From Heterotrichella gracilis (Eukaryota > Sar > Xanthophyceae > Tribonematales > Xanthonemataceae): a stretch of DNA of 64,000 nucleotides. This document shows positions 24,113 through 34,999 of the stretch, in pieces. The notes under the pieces were generated by a model. The model was not told where the DNA came from and ran no database searches. It was given only the letters and a program-made list of their open reading frames with translations. Position 1 is the stretch's first letter, and each line of letters begins with the position of its first letter. Where the stretch lies: positions 94,871-158,870 of the forward strand of contig JAULBX010000670.1 of assembly GCA_032358255.1 (NCBI GenBank). Direction: 5' to 3'. The position numbers and the translations under genes are program-made.

Positions 24113-25967
24113 ACATGGGATCAGGGCACAGATCTAGCTTTTTAAAAAATCCATTCAAGGACAGACATTTGAATGCGCAATTCCATATCAAACTCGACTT
24201 GATCGGATGAATAGGGCAACCAAGTGGGGTGGGAGCAATTGGGAGCAGGGATGAAATCCATGGTTCATGCTTATTATGTGTGCACATTTGTACAATGCAC
24301 ATTCTATGCAAGGCCCAAAATTTACTGGCCCAGAAAAAGAATGATTGGCAAAAGATTGTCCCAGGAACCTGAGGTTTGCTCCACAGCAGGATGTGCGCAA
24401 CTATTTTACTAGTAGGATGTGCGCAACAATTTTGTAGTACAGACACTTGACGCCTGTACACCAAGGTACAATCAGCTACATCCAGAGCAACCATTTTCAT
24501 GCACAATTAGCAACATTTCTGCAATTGCGCATGAATGCCCTTAGGGCGTCTAATTGATCATCTTTCTCTTTCGCTGTGCTCATATAGCTGCATTACTAGT
24601 ACTTTTTTCAAATTGGGTAGAAATGCGCAGTAGCGGCAGTGTGATCCTTTGGTATGCCTATCAATAGAAAACAGATAGGTACCACTTCAGACCTGATTTG
24701 CGTGTGATTCGAGTGGCAGTATTGTAGTGACATCAGAAGCATGCTTTTCACTCAAAACTATCCGTCAGCAGCATGATTCTCTACTAGACTGAGTGTCCCA
24801 GCACCTGCGCCAATAGTGCATGTAGTGATCCGTTTGCCATAGTTGTTTTTATTACGTAGTCATCGCTGTGACAAGATGTACAATGTGCATCCAGCAGGGA
24901 ATTGCATGGAGCAGTTCATAGTACTATCGACGACAGCGCGGCATTGCATTGATTATAGTACCCGAGGGTACTGAGGCAAGGTTGACTCACCTGGACTCAC
25001 AGGTTGTATCCACACATGATGCGGGCAGTCTTTGGTGCTCTTGTTGGTTGACTAGCAGAATGTACATGCAGCAGCATTGCGCGCCTTGATAGACCGAGTA
25101 ATGCGTGCTGGACTGTACTAGAACATGGTGGATAAAGTGCAACCTGCAGTGCATCCATTGGCATTGCATGAGGGATGTGTGCATCATTAAATGTATTAGA
25201 GTACATGCCATCCCAAATGTAATTGGTTATCATGGCTTGGTAATTGTCCATTTTCTACTGGCGTTGAGGCCAACGTTTGCTACCTGGTAGGTGGTCCACT
25301 GGCTTCTTAGATTCATCCTGAATGGCATGATTGCCGCTGGAATGCATTCAAATGGCTTGCAGGCATGGATAATTCTGTCATCAAACCTGCCCCTCTCTGT
25401 GACTAACTGTACATTTTTAGAGCACAGTGCTTAGGGACGTTGCGCACCTCGAGAAAATTCACTCATATTGCCAATGTGGCATTGATTTTCAGCTGTAGAG
25501 CTCATATTAAAGAGCTTGAACACTAGTGCAAGTGTGAACATTGGCATGTTGGCTTGTCTCTTGGTGTTTTACGCAACGACAAGATTACAATATACCGCAC
25601 GGTAAATTCTCACACGTGTGACAATAACATCAATTGCACATGCATGGACCATAGATTGCACATTGGCCAGCAGTAAGGCTGTTCTTATGCAAATACAGCT
25701 TAGCATACATGAGCAGGGCTTGCAGATGTTACCCGCAAAGGCCCTGTGGCATATCATGGGCCTTCACGGGTATGATGTCAGACTAGCCTAGTAACGGCTT
25801 CAGCGCACATTGCAAACTAGCATGTTTCATGGTGAGCAAAGCGTCAACTGAGAGGTTAAACCATATGGTGGTGCAGTTCACAGCACAATCAACTGAGCAA
25901 CTTGCCACATGTGTTTCACAAGCGTAATACACAACTGTAGGTAGCCAAGAATCCTTGTCTGCGCTTC
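24113..25967. other. AT-richer interval with no gene seen
   Basis: It lies between the 3' ends of the FYR/HMG gene and the first cysteine-rich secreted gene, which converge. Reading frames are short and show no coding character. I see no RNA gene or repeat family in it. Confidence 0.5.
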
Positions 25968-27527
25968 TCACTGGCTGGTAATTGCCCACTGGCCCAGAAT
26001 GTCTGTGATCAGCTTCTTATCCGCGGGGTTGGTGATCTTGTTCAGGTCGGCTTGGGTGCACATGGCGCGGTGGTTTGACGCTGTGCATTTGAAGTCAACG
26101 TGGTTGAACAAGCCAGATGGGTCGTACTTGCACTCTATTTTGTCGGCAGTGAAGATGTTGTCGTTCAAGCTGCACGTGAAGCTTGCCTGGCTGGCACCGT
26201 TGGTCTTCAGGGTGCACTCCAAGTCGTTGCCATTCACCTGTGCAGAGTGTCAAGAGCAAGGTTATACAAAGGACCCACTGATCCATCTCACATGGACAAT
26301 GTATCAGTGCATTGTGGAGTGTGCACAGGTGTAATGGGAGCCTCACATGGCACTTGTGCCTCAGGCCTTAGGAAATATATTTTATAGTGGCGCATAATTG
26401 CCTGGCAGGCACTGAGTGTTCCACTGCCAAGAGAACTTTTGTGAAAGTGACTGCGCGCAACAGTTGACATGGTTGGGCATGAGTACTCAGCAAAAATATT
26501 GCTGACACTGTGCATGCAATAGCATCGCACATGCACAAAGCGCATCTTTCAATCCTGCATCACGATGGTGCCCAAGCATGATCCATGCATAGCGCAGGAG
26601 CTATCCTACAGGTTACGCTATGCTTCACCCTGCCAGCTGTTGCAACATACCTTGCTGCAGTTGTCTGCCAGGACATTTCTGGGCTGCGCGGGGCTCTGCA
26701 GCAGCCTGCGCGCTGTTGCCACGTCAGCGCTGCCACTCTCTAGCGCTGAGGCTCCCAGGCACAGCTGCATGGATCAGTTGCGCACAGTCAGATCGCAAGG
26801 TTGCATTGAAACAAAGTGTCCATTGAGTTCACATGTGCACATCGGTGAGAGCAGTGTACCAATAGTCTGATAACAAGTAATTTCTGAGGTTATCAGCTAT
26901 TCCTTAAACCCTAATTCTAAACCCTAAACCTAAATCCCTTAACCCGCAGGGGCCCAGCCTAGGAAGGGACTTGGGCCCTTAGGCTCAGTTCTTGAGTGTA
27001 GGGTTTTTAAGTGTAGCCTTGCAGGGCTTTGGAGCTCTTTTGGTGGCACGATTCGTGGGCGCTTACAGTTTACAGTAAATTAGGGTTAGGATTGGCCTTG
27101 CAAGTTTTTATGGTTGCTCACGCAGCGCTCAGGGTTGCCCTTGCAGGTTTAGGGGGGATCTGTAGCTTGGCAACTAGGTAACTCGGTAACCAAACAGACT
27201 CTGAATCGGATGGCATGGCAAGCGCTTGAGCCCTGGGGGCTATGGACATGTGAGTGCGTACATGTGGGGGAATTTCAAATCAGAAGCAGTGGCACTGCTT
27301 CTAACCATCCACGGCATTGCTACATGTCACGGATAGCCACTATACTTGAGGGATATAATATGCATGCTTGCTCCAAAGCTTTGGGTTGGTGCAGCTAATA
27401 TACAGACTGGCCTGTCTGGCAGCCTGTCTGGCCAAGTGCTGGAAGACTAGTGTTCACAGTGCTGATTACATACCGCACACACAAGCAGGCACCCTGCAAC
27501 GGCAAAAGACGCCCTCCTGCCAGCCAT
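25968..27527 (-). CDS. small secreted cysteine-rich protein, copy A (unknown family)
   Basis: Three exons, in minus-strand order: 27527-27474, 26764-26651 and 26237-25968, all phase 0, 145 residues. Exon 1 is a signal peptide (MAGRRASFAVAGCLLVCA). Exon 2 encodes a helix-like stretch ending VLADNCSK. Exon 3 encodes the cysteine-bearing domain with LECTLK, FTCSL, ECKYDPSGLF and FKCTASNHRAMC, ending LITDILGQWAITSQ. There are seven cysteines after the signal peptide, enough for three disulphides. No transmembrane or anchor segment follows, so secretion or a vacuolar lumen is inferred. I do not recognise the domain. Copy B, 2.5 kb upstream on the same strand, has the same exon plan. The last exon has the same length and near-identical end in both, while the middle exon differs by six codons. 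That pattern indicates a tandem gene duplication under protein-level constraint. Confidence 0.72.
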
Positions 27528-28505
27528 TTTGCTCTATGTCCACGCTTGACGTTGCTGGGTCGGTCGTTGCACTGCCGGAGCTGTATGCTACAGAAACTGG
27601 CCCAAGCTGGTCTACACAATGTTCACCTCAACGTTGACGTTGCTCATTGGCATGTAGCTTTTCGTTACCGCATAAGGGAGCAGTGCACCAGCTATTAACC
27701 TTCGCGTTTGCAACGTTGTGGCCGCTCTTCATGAGCTGTGAATTCGACTGTCATTCACTGGGCCTGCCTGGCAGCCACAATGCAGTCAAGTGTGCAGCCA
27801 AGTGTGCAGCTGATATATCCTCTCCTGAGCAGCAGTTACGATTTGCCTGTTCCATGTGTTTGTCGCACACTTGACAGGGTTGTTGCCAATTTAAACGTGT
27901 ACATTTAACAGCATCCAGTCATCCTGAGGCATACTGAATGCTGTATCTACATAGCCTCATTGTGACAGCATAATGGCAATTTAAGATGGTCCAATTCATT
28001 GAGGCATCTGCTTTTTCGCTCCATTTTATGGATGTGGTAACATAATGGCCCTGTTAAAATGTGTTGCAGTGCACTTGGCATTGTGTTGCAGTGCAATGGC
28101 TACACAACTGAAGGGAGCTTCAGTTGTCGATATATCACAACACCAAAGTAAGATTACAAGTAAAATCGCATAATGTCAATTGAACTGGAAAAACACAGCC
28201 GCTGCACCAACACTACAGCACTGCGCATCTAGCTTTACTTGCCACAACGCTCAGCGCTGTCCCAAGAAAGAATGCTTTTAGTTGCCACAGATATACACTG
28301 TACATAAAAGTAGATCAGATGCATATCACTTGCCCCACGGCCTCAGCCTGCTTGAAAGGCCCATTGCCCATGCATTTTCTGCCACCGCATGCACACTGCG
28401 CAATCTGCACAATGCACTCTATACTGTCAGCATGTGGATAATCTCTTGAACTTAATTGCAGATCTTTTGAACTTAATTGCAGTCCTACTATTGTTGACCC
28501 ACGGT
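27528..28505. other. spacer between the two cysteine-rich genes
   Basis: Upstream of copy A and downstream of copy B. No coding frame is convincing. It should contain the copy A promoter; no clear TATA element could be chosen. Confidence 0.4.
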
Positions 28506-30211
28506 CTACTGGCTGGTAATAGCCCACTGGCCTAGAATGTCAGTAATCAGCTTCTTATCCGCGGGGTTGGTGATCTTGTTCAGGTCGGTTGGGGTGCACA
28601 TAGCGCGGTGGTTTGACGCTGTGCATTTGAAGACAACGCTGTTGAACACGCCAAAAGGATCATATTCGCACTTGATGTCGTCATCACTGAAGATGTCTTC
28701 ATCCAGCTCGCATTTGAAATCCGACCCGCTGGCACCTTGACCCTTCAGCGTGCACTCCAAATCGGAACTTTTCACCTGCAACAATAGGTTCTTTGTTTGT
28801 AGTAGAGCATAGCACCCACACAAGAGACAGCAGTATGGACAACAAACCACAGAGCAAATCCATGTACGTTGACATGGTTGACGGTAATTTCTGATTTCAA
28901 AAAATTAGTGCAGTTTGGAGGTTTCCATAATTTGCTGACAGTGTGCACAGCTATAATCATCGTAATTGTTGCGCATAGATACGTAGAGTAAATAGACAGG
29001 TCACAAACCACAATGTCATGCCACAAAGTCTTGAAACTTCCCATGCGCACACATGACTGCCTGGACACTGAGTGCGTCAAACTGAAAGCATTGCAAAGCA
29101 ACTGCAGTGGACAGGTGCGCACTTGCTGTCGCTGATTGCACATCCTAACTTAGACTGATGATGCCGCTGTGCATTGTGAAATAACTTTGTAGGAATCGTG
29201 CGCTTCCTGCACAATGTGTCATGGACCTCGGGATCCCAGTGCGTGCGCTTCTACTAGCTCAAGGTTCTCATAATGGTGTGCACTGTTGGTGCATCCGAGG
29301 CAGAACCCTTTACCTACCCGAATCCATGATGGGCAGACTGGACTACCTCGGTAATCATGCTCATGCTACAGTTCCACCCCAGGTCCTCCCCTCTTCCTGC
29401 CACATACCTTGTTGCAATTGTCTGCCAAGACGTTGGTGTTCGCCCCCATAGGGGTGGTCTGTGTTGGGCCCTGCAGCAGCCTGCGCACGGCTGCCACGTC
29501 AGCGCTGCCAGTCTCCAGTGCAGAGATTCCCAGGCACAGCTGCATGTATCAGCGCAGAGTCAGGTCTCCAAGTAAAAACATTTATATATATTTAATGCAG
29601 TTTCAGTGTACTGGAGTGGGTGAGAGAAAACGGCAGTGAGTAATTTTCTATCTATAGCCAACCCACGGGATGCACAGTGTCACTGATGCTGTTGAATATC
29701 AAGTCAACATGACCCTAAGCGAGGGTCATGGCAGCATTAGGGCGGCAGATCAATCCTTAGGGTTGGGACCTGGCATGGTACATCTATTTTAGGTTTCAGT
29801 ACTGAGTGACAGCAAGGGAGTTTAAACAGCGTTTTACATCAGACTGGCAATGCTGCTCAACCCACATGGGCTTCATTGTTGCGCACTGGTGTTCAACACT
29901 TTGCCAGCCACTCATCACTGCCCAGTGTGAGTATTTTGAACATAATATCCACACTGGATACATGGAGGGGCAGTACTGAATATAATGCTACATGGATTGA
30001 TGAGAATGCAGAGTCACACAAAGCCTGGACCGTGCGTGGGGCCTGGGGCCGTGCATGGGAAACCCCGAGGGTTCTGTCGCCAGGCCCAAGAAGTGCTCGC
30101 CACAAGGTTGGGCAAGTTGGAACACTGCACGAGTAAACTAGTACCACTTACCGAGCATACAAGCAGAAAGCCAACACCCATTACGGCAAAAGAAGCCCTC
30201 TTGCCTGCCAT
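28506..30211 (-). CDS. small secreted cysteine-rich protein, copy B (unknown family)
   Basis: Three exons, in minus-strand order: 30211-30152, 29539-29408 and 28775-28506, all phase 0, 153 residues. The signal peptide is MAGKRASFAVMGVGFLLVCS; I chose this Met although an in-frame Met lies 28 codons upstream, because it directly begins the hydrophobic leader. Exon 2 ends VLADNCNK and includes an insert (TQTTPMGANTN) absent from copy A. Exon 3 keeps every cysteine of copy A (LECTLK, FKCELD, IKCEYDPFGVF, FKCTASNHRAMC) and the same C-terminus, GQWAITSQ. Substitutions between copies fall mostly in charged surface-type positions, for example SLNDNIF versus ELDEDIF. Function is unknown; a secreted or wall-associated role is only an inference from the leader and cysteines. 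Confidence 0.74.
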
Positions 30212-31489
30212 ATTGCCCTCGTCTATGTGTAACGCTTGCTGGTGTCGATTCTGACTCCCTTGCACAGGGAATTCAACACAGTGAATGTACAAGCGACCAC
30301 TCGTTGATGCTCAACAACGCAAACTCTAACAACTTCGTTAAGAGGCAAGAACAGGTCAATTTGTTGCTCGCTGAGGAAGCACTCTCTTTATATAGTTCCA
30401 AAGTCCGGCTTGGCCCTAGTACTGTTGCTTTTAACAGGGCCCCTGCCAGGCAGCCAGGATGCAGCTGGTAATTGCTCAGACTCAGTTGCTTGCAGCAGGT
30501 ACTCAGCATGTTGCGATAACGCTGTCATTAATGCATTGCATGTGTAGATTGGTTGTCAATCGTTGGCAAAAGATGCAGATATCTAAGGTGTGAGTGTCTG
30601 GATTGGGCCGCGTATATGCAAGTTACACATGGGTAATGCTCAGACCGTGGATTCAAGCAGTGTGTTGGCCTGTGCATCCCTCTCAACACAATTGCATGAT
30701 GAAGTGAAAAGGTCTTGAGCTGCAAACCCATGTTCTCATGCTGAACCGCTGGTGAAACTTTCACAGTATTCTTAGCTGGCAACCTAGCAGCTTGGAGAAC
30801 TGTTACAACAGAATTTCATGGCTCAGATTGGGGTGGCAACCTAGACCTGCACCTTGTTCTGCCTTCTTTCACGCCACATCATAGGATTCCAGAGCATGGC
30901 TCTCAGCGCTGGGTGCGCCTGTCCATCCATCTTGACAGGCCTTGAGTAAGCCTTTGCAGGTGGTGCTACCATGGACAGGCGCGGCATGCCCTGTAATACC
31001 CTAGCGTAGGGTTCTTGGACAGGCACGGCATGTAATCCTTGTTTGCTAGGATAATGGCCTTGCGTAGGGTTGGTTCAGGTTGCCCATGGTGTCAGAAGGT
31101 CCCTCCCACCAGTGCATCTGCTAGTTGCATGCACAGCCATAAGTTGTACCAGACCCTAACTTAGGAATGGGATGCCTTCCAGGGCAGGTGGGGAGGAACA
31201 TCTTGCGCAGTGCTACTAGGCCTGGAAGATGGTCTACATTTTCAGGGGGGCGCGCATTAAATGGGATAATATGGTGTTGGATAATAATAGTGATAATTTC
31301 CCTATCCCCCGCAGGCATGGAGTTTGCATCATGGAGCGGTGGCAAGGGGAGGGAAGGGGGGGAGTATTGGAGCAGCTAGGCCAACGCTGGCAGAGCAAGC
31401 TGTTGGGAGGCTCAAAAGCGGCAATGGTTGAGTGGGGGGGGGTTAGGTGGGTGGAGGTGGGGGTGGGAAGAGGCGCTCGACAATGTTCC
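30212..31489. other. interval upstream of the 5S duplication
   Basis: No supported gene. A minus-strand frame at 30841-31026 ends LRAMLWNPMMWRERRQNKVQV-type sequence and looks exon-like (Met/Arg-rich, split into shorter blocks), but no partner exon or homologue was recognised. Short CCCTA/TAGGG motifs are scattered through it. Confidence 0.3.
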
Positions 31490-31879
31490 ATGTTGGGACA
31501 CCCCATTTGGCAAACAGCCCCCCCAATGCCCATCTTGAGTGTTCACAGCCTCAAAATGGCCTCTCTCTCATTAACACCCCAACATGTGCCTCCTTCCAGG
31601 CCTAATAGATCTGACCACCCTTGGCACTGACTCGCCTGGCGGTGCGCAAGATGGCACTGGATGCCATTGTGATCGGCTGCGGGGCGGTGGCGAAGATGTA
31701 GCTGTGCGTGTTCAACAACCTGGCAGGTGCGATACCCTAGCGGAAACCCTAACTAAAAATGATTAGGGCATAGCTACAGCAGGGTGAAGGTCATGAAGTT
31801 TACAATTGCTGAACCCTATCCAAACCCTTAGGGCAAAGCTTGTGCTCGGGGTGTCGGTGGCAATGGGGGGCAGAGGGAT

Positions 31880-32095
31880 CTTATGGGGCAACTGCGTGCG
31901 GCGTGCAGCGCACGGCGGTTTGCTGGCACTGAGGGGGCTTAGGGGAAAGTGCGTGGTGGTGGGTAGGTAGGTGGGGGCTGGTTGCGTCAGTGGTGTTGGT
32001 GTGTGGGGGTGGTAGGTGTGGGGTGGCTGTTTGGTTGCGGCGGCTGGTTGGCGGCTGGTGGCGGCTGGCGGTGGTAAGTGGGGGTTGGATGGAGG
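31880..32095 (+). repeat. G-rich GGT/GGC tract, copy 1
   Basis: About 200 bases dominated by runs of GGTGG, GGGGG and GGCGGCTGGT on the plus strand, a little more than 100 bases before the 5S gene. Repeated short G runs could form G-quadruplexes. Copy 2 lies at about 38300-38450. Confidence 0.7.
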
Positions 32096-32202
32096 TGCAT
32101 CACATGTAGGCCTGCCAAGTGTCCCTCAGGGCCTTTTGCCTCCCTGCACCGTGCACCTGCACTGTGGCAGCGCATATAATCGGTTTGAATGCCCTTCCAG
32201 GC

Positions 32203-32322
32203 ATGCTACGTTCATACCTCGGAGAACACACCGAACCCCATTAGAACTTCGAAGTTAAGCTCCGGTGGGCGGGAGTAGTACTGGGGAGAGAGATCACCTG
32301 GGAAGGCCTCGTGACGTAGTGT
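32203..32322 (+). rRNA. 5S ribosomal RNA, copy 1
   Basis: 120 bases starting ATGCTACGTTCATACCTCGG and ending GACGTAGTGT, so the two ends pair (GCTACGT with ACGTAGT). The internal Pol III control region GAAGTTAAGCTCCGGTGGGC matches eukaryotic 5S box A and following positions, with AGTAGTACTGGG further on. A TTTT run follows at 32325, a Pol III terminator. The end sequences resemble those of Chlorella-type 5S RNAs. GCATATAATCGG lies about 30 bases upstream, where plant 5S genes often have a TATA-like element. Identical to copy 2 as far as I compared them. Confidence 0.95.
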
Positions 32323-32929
32323 CCTTTTGCAACTTTTGCCTGCCATGCGTCCTCTCCTGCTGCTGGCTCACCCCCTGGGACAGCTGGTGCTGTGGGCAAC
32401 AGGGGGGGCTGGAGGGGATTTAAACCTCCCCGGGCCGCCCCAGCCACGCTCGGGTCAGCCGCGCCATCCCGCCCCACTCCGCCTTTCAGCAACACGCATG
32501 GTGGCAGAACCCATCTTTGCGAGGCGGATAACCAGGCTCAACGTTGCAGCACGCGTCATTCCTGAAAGTTTTGAACCGTGATAGTGCCGCAGGCATGTGG
32601 CATGGCATGTGCATGGCATTGCAATGGAAATATATCACAGGATTTTTTGTTTTGCATGATTTTGCTTGCTCACCTTTCTATCTCTGCGCTCGCAGCAGCA
32701 GCAGGGCATACATTGGTGCAACTTTGCACCTGGCTTCATCCCCTAGGGTTTTCAATGGTGATTTATGGCATATGGCCTTGGGTAGCTTGGCATTGCATGG
32801 GCGTGTGCTCGGCATTGAAAAGAGGAATGCGGTGCATGCCAAAGGTGTAGATAATACAACATTGCAATCTCGCATAACCCTCAAGACATGCTTGCCAGTA
32901 AAAAAACCCATCCCTTTGACTCCCAGGAT

Positions 32930-33370
32930 GTTCCGTGTTGGGGCAACCCAAACAACCCCCCAACTGCCCCGGGCATGGCCCACAATGGCATTTGTTTTTA
33001 GTGTTCACAACCTCAAAATGGCCTCTCTCATTGACACCCCAATGCATGCCCCTTTTCAGGCCTGGTAGGGGTCACCTTTTGCACTGATTCGTCTGCAGTG
33101 GGCAGATGGCACTTGACGACTCTTCGATGGACTGGGGAACGGTTGTGTGGCCATTCGTGGAATATAGCAACGCATGTTCAAGAATCCCTGGCAGGTGCGA
33201 TACCCTAGCGGAAACCTAGCAAAACCCTAAATGAATCCTTATAGCAAAGCTCGCACAGGTGAAGGTACAGGAGGGTGACGTCTGGAAGTTGACAGCTGCA
33301 AAACCCTGGCAGCAACGCTATCCAAGCCCTTGGGGCAAAGCTTGTGCTTGCGGTGGCGTTGGCAGTGGGG
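32930..33370 (+). repeat. additional partial copy of the 5S-flank repeat
   Basis: Matches the left parts of the two 5S-bearing copies (about 31500-31840 and 37850-38250): GTGTTCACAACCTCAAAATG, CACCCCAATGCATGCCCC and GGTGCGATACCCTAGCGG in the same order. It has no 5S gene after it. A shorter fragment of the same family is at about 37700-37735. Confidence 0.75.
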
Positions 33371-34999
33371 GCCATTGAGGTCGTTCACCACCCAGCCCAC
33401 CTCAGCCATAACCCCTAAACCCTATACTCTACACTCTACGCCCTAAATATGCTGGGCATTCACCACCCTGTCCACCTCACTGGGCACCATGTTGGGGGCG
33501 CTGCACGATGCCATCATGATGTGGGTACATGGGATGGCAGTGGAGGAGAGGTGCTGGGACTGTGCAGCCTGCTCCGCCTGATGCTTTTTTTTGTTTTGCG
33601 GGTTTGTCTTTTAGCTGGCGGCGGCTGCGCCCATCGTAGGTAGCCGCCTGGGCTGACGGGGGGGCGCGCGCGGGTGGGTGGCTGAGGGAGGAGGGGAGGG
33701 AGGAGAGGCGAGGCTGGGGATGCTGCCATGGCCACTGGTAGGGATGATATCAGACTAATGGTGTGGTGCAATCAGCCATGGTCTAGCTTGGTCCATGCCT
33801 GCAAAAACTTCCCTCCATTGACGTATTTGCTTGCTTGGTCCAGAGAATCTTGCTCACTGCCTATATTGCCTACAATGTACTACAGAAAACAAAATGCAAC
33901 AATGTAAATTTAATCACATGCCTTAGACCCACATTCCACTCCATGCCTAAATTCCTCGCCCTCATTCTGTAGGCTGCCAGCTGGCGAGTCACTGAGCGGG
34001 TCGCCACCCTGTCTGGAGACGCCCACCCAATCACGTGTCTCGGCCACTCTACACACTGCCAGGTGGCGCATGCAGCCGGCGCCGCCAACCAGCCACTGCC
34101 CGAGGTAGCAGCAGTGCTTTTCCAGCCACACCAAGGGTTGACGCATGGCGAGGGTGGGGGCAACAGCTAGGTGGCAGCCTGGAGGCGGCTGTGGGTGCTT
34201 AGGGTGCCACTGGTGGGGAACAGCTGTGGTGACAGTGCGGGTCTAGAGAGGGGGGATGGTGGTGTGGTGTAGGCGGGGGGGTGGGCATGGCATGCGCCGC
34301 ATTGCGTCTGAACCCCTTTGCTGCTGCCCTGCTGCAGCATCTGGTGTTGTGCGCTGTAACAGGAGGTGATGGCGCAGGTTTTGGACAATCCCCGATGAGT
34401 CATTGCAACCAGTCTTGCACATTGCCTGTCATTGACAAGGACCGGATTTGAATCACTTTCAGAGACATATGTCACATTTGCGCATGCGTAGTACAGGCAT
34501 CGAGCCCTGTGCCATTTGGCTATAAATCATGGTTCATCACAGTTACTCAATCATGCCATGCAAGTTGCAGCACAAGTTCCTTTCCTTCGCAAGCTGGGCC
34601 CCTGTCCATATATTATAGCCAACGGCTGGATGGGTGGTGTTTGTTCACGTTGCTTGCTAGAGGACATCTATTCGCATTGCCACCTGTCACGAGCCATCGG
34701 GAAGGATAGGTGGGAAGGTGTTGTAATGCTGACTGCCACAAAGTTGACATGTATTAAAGCATCCCCAAAAAAACTATATTATTGTGTTGCAACACAATGC
34801 CGTTAGTAGTATGATACACGCTCACAGTGTATCTTCTTACTCATAGCAGCCGCTGTCCAGAGCACCCTCCATCCCCACCCCCCCTTTCCCTTGTATTAAA
34901 CAGGTACCCCATCCGCGCTTTCCTTCAGGCTTGGGCACACCACCCTGTCCTGCATCATGCAGTGGCTGCCACTACCCACTTCATCTCCTCCTGCCGTCT
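33371..34999. other. interval with exon-like fragments only
   Basis: A plus-strand frame near 33448-33582 reads FTTLSTSLGTMLGALHDA and continues to a stop. A minus-strand frame at 33910-34146 reads PLVWLEKHCCYLGQWL. Both look like coding remnants, but neither could be linked into a gene. The rest shows nothing recognisable. Confidence 0.3.

Larger units (their letters stand above)
31490..32870 (+). repeat. segmental duplication, copy 1 (contains a 5S rRNA gene)
   Basis: Matches roughly 37840-39220 on the same strand at an offset near 6350 bases. Shared landmarks in order: a block with CAAAATGGCCTCTCTC and GCGATACCCTAGCGGAAACC, a strongly G-rich GGT/GGC tract, the 5S gene with about 100 bases of 3' flank (near identical), then a diverged block containing CCCCTAG.GTTTTCAAT. 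The 5S gene and its 3' flank are far better preserved than the rest. Edges are approximate. Confidence 0.8.
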
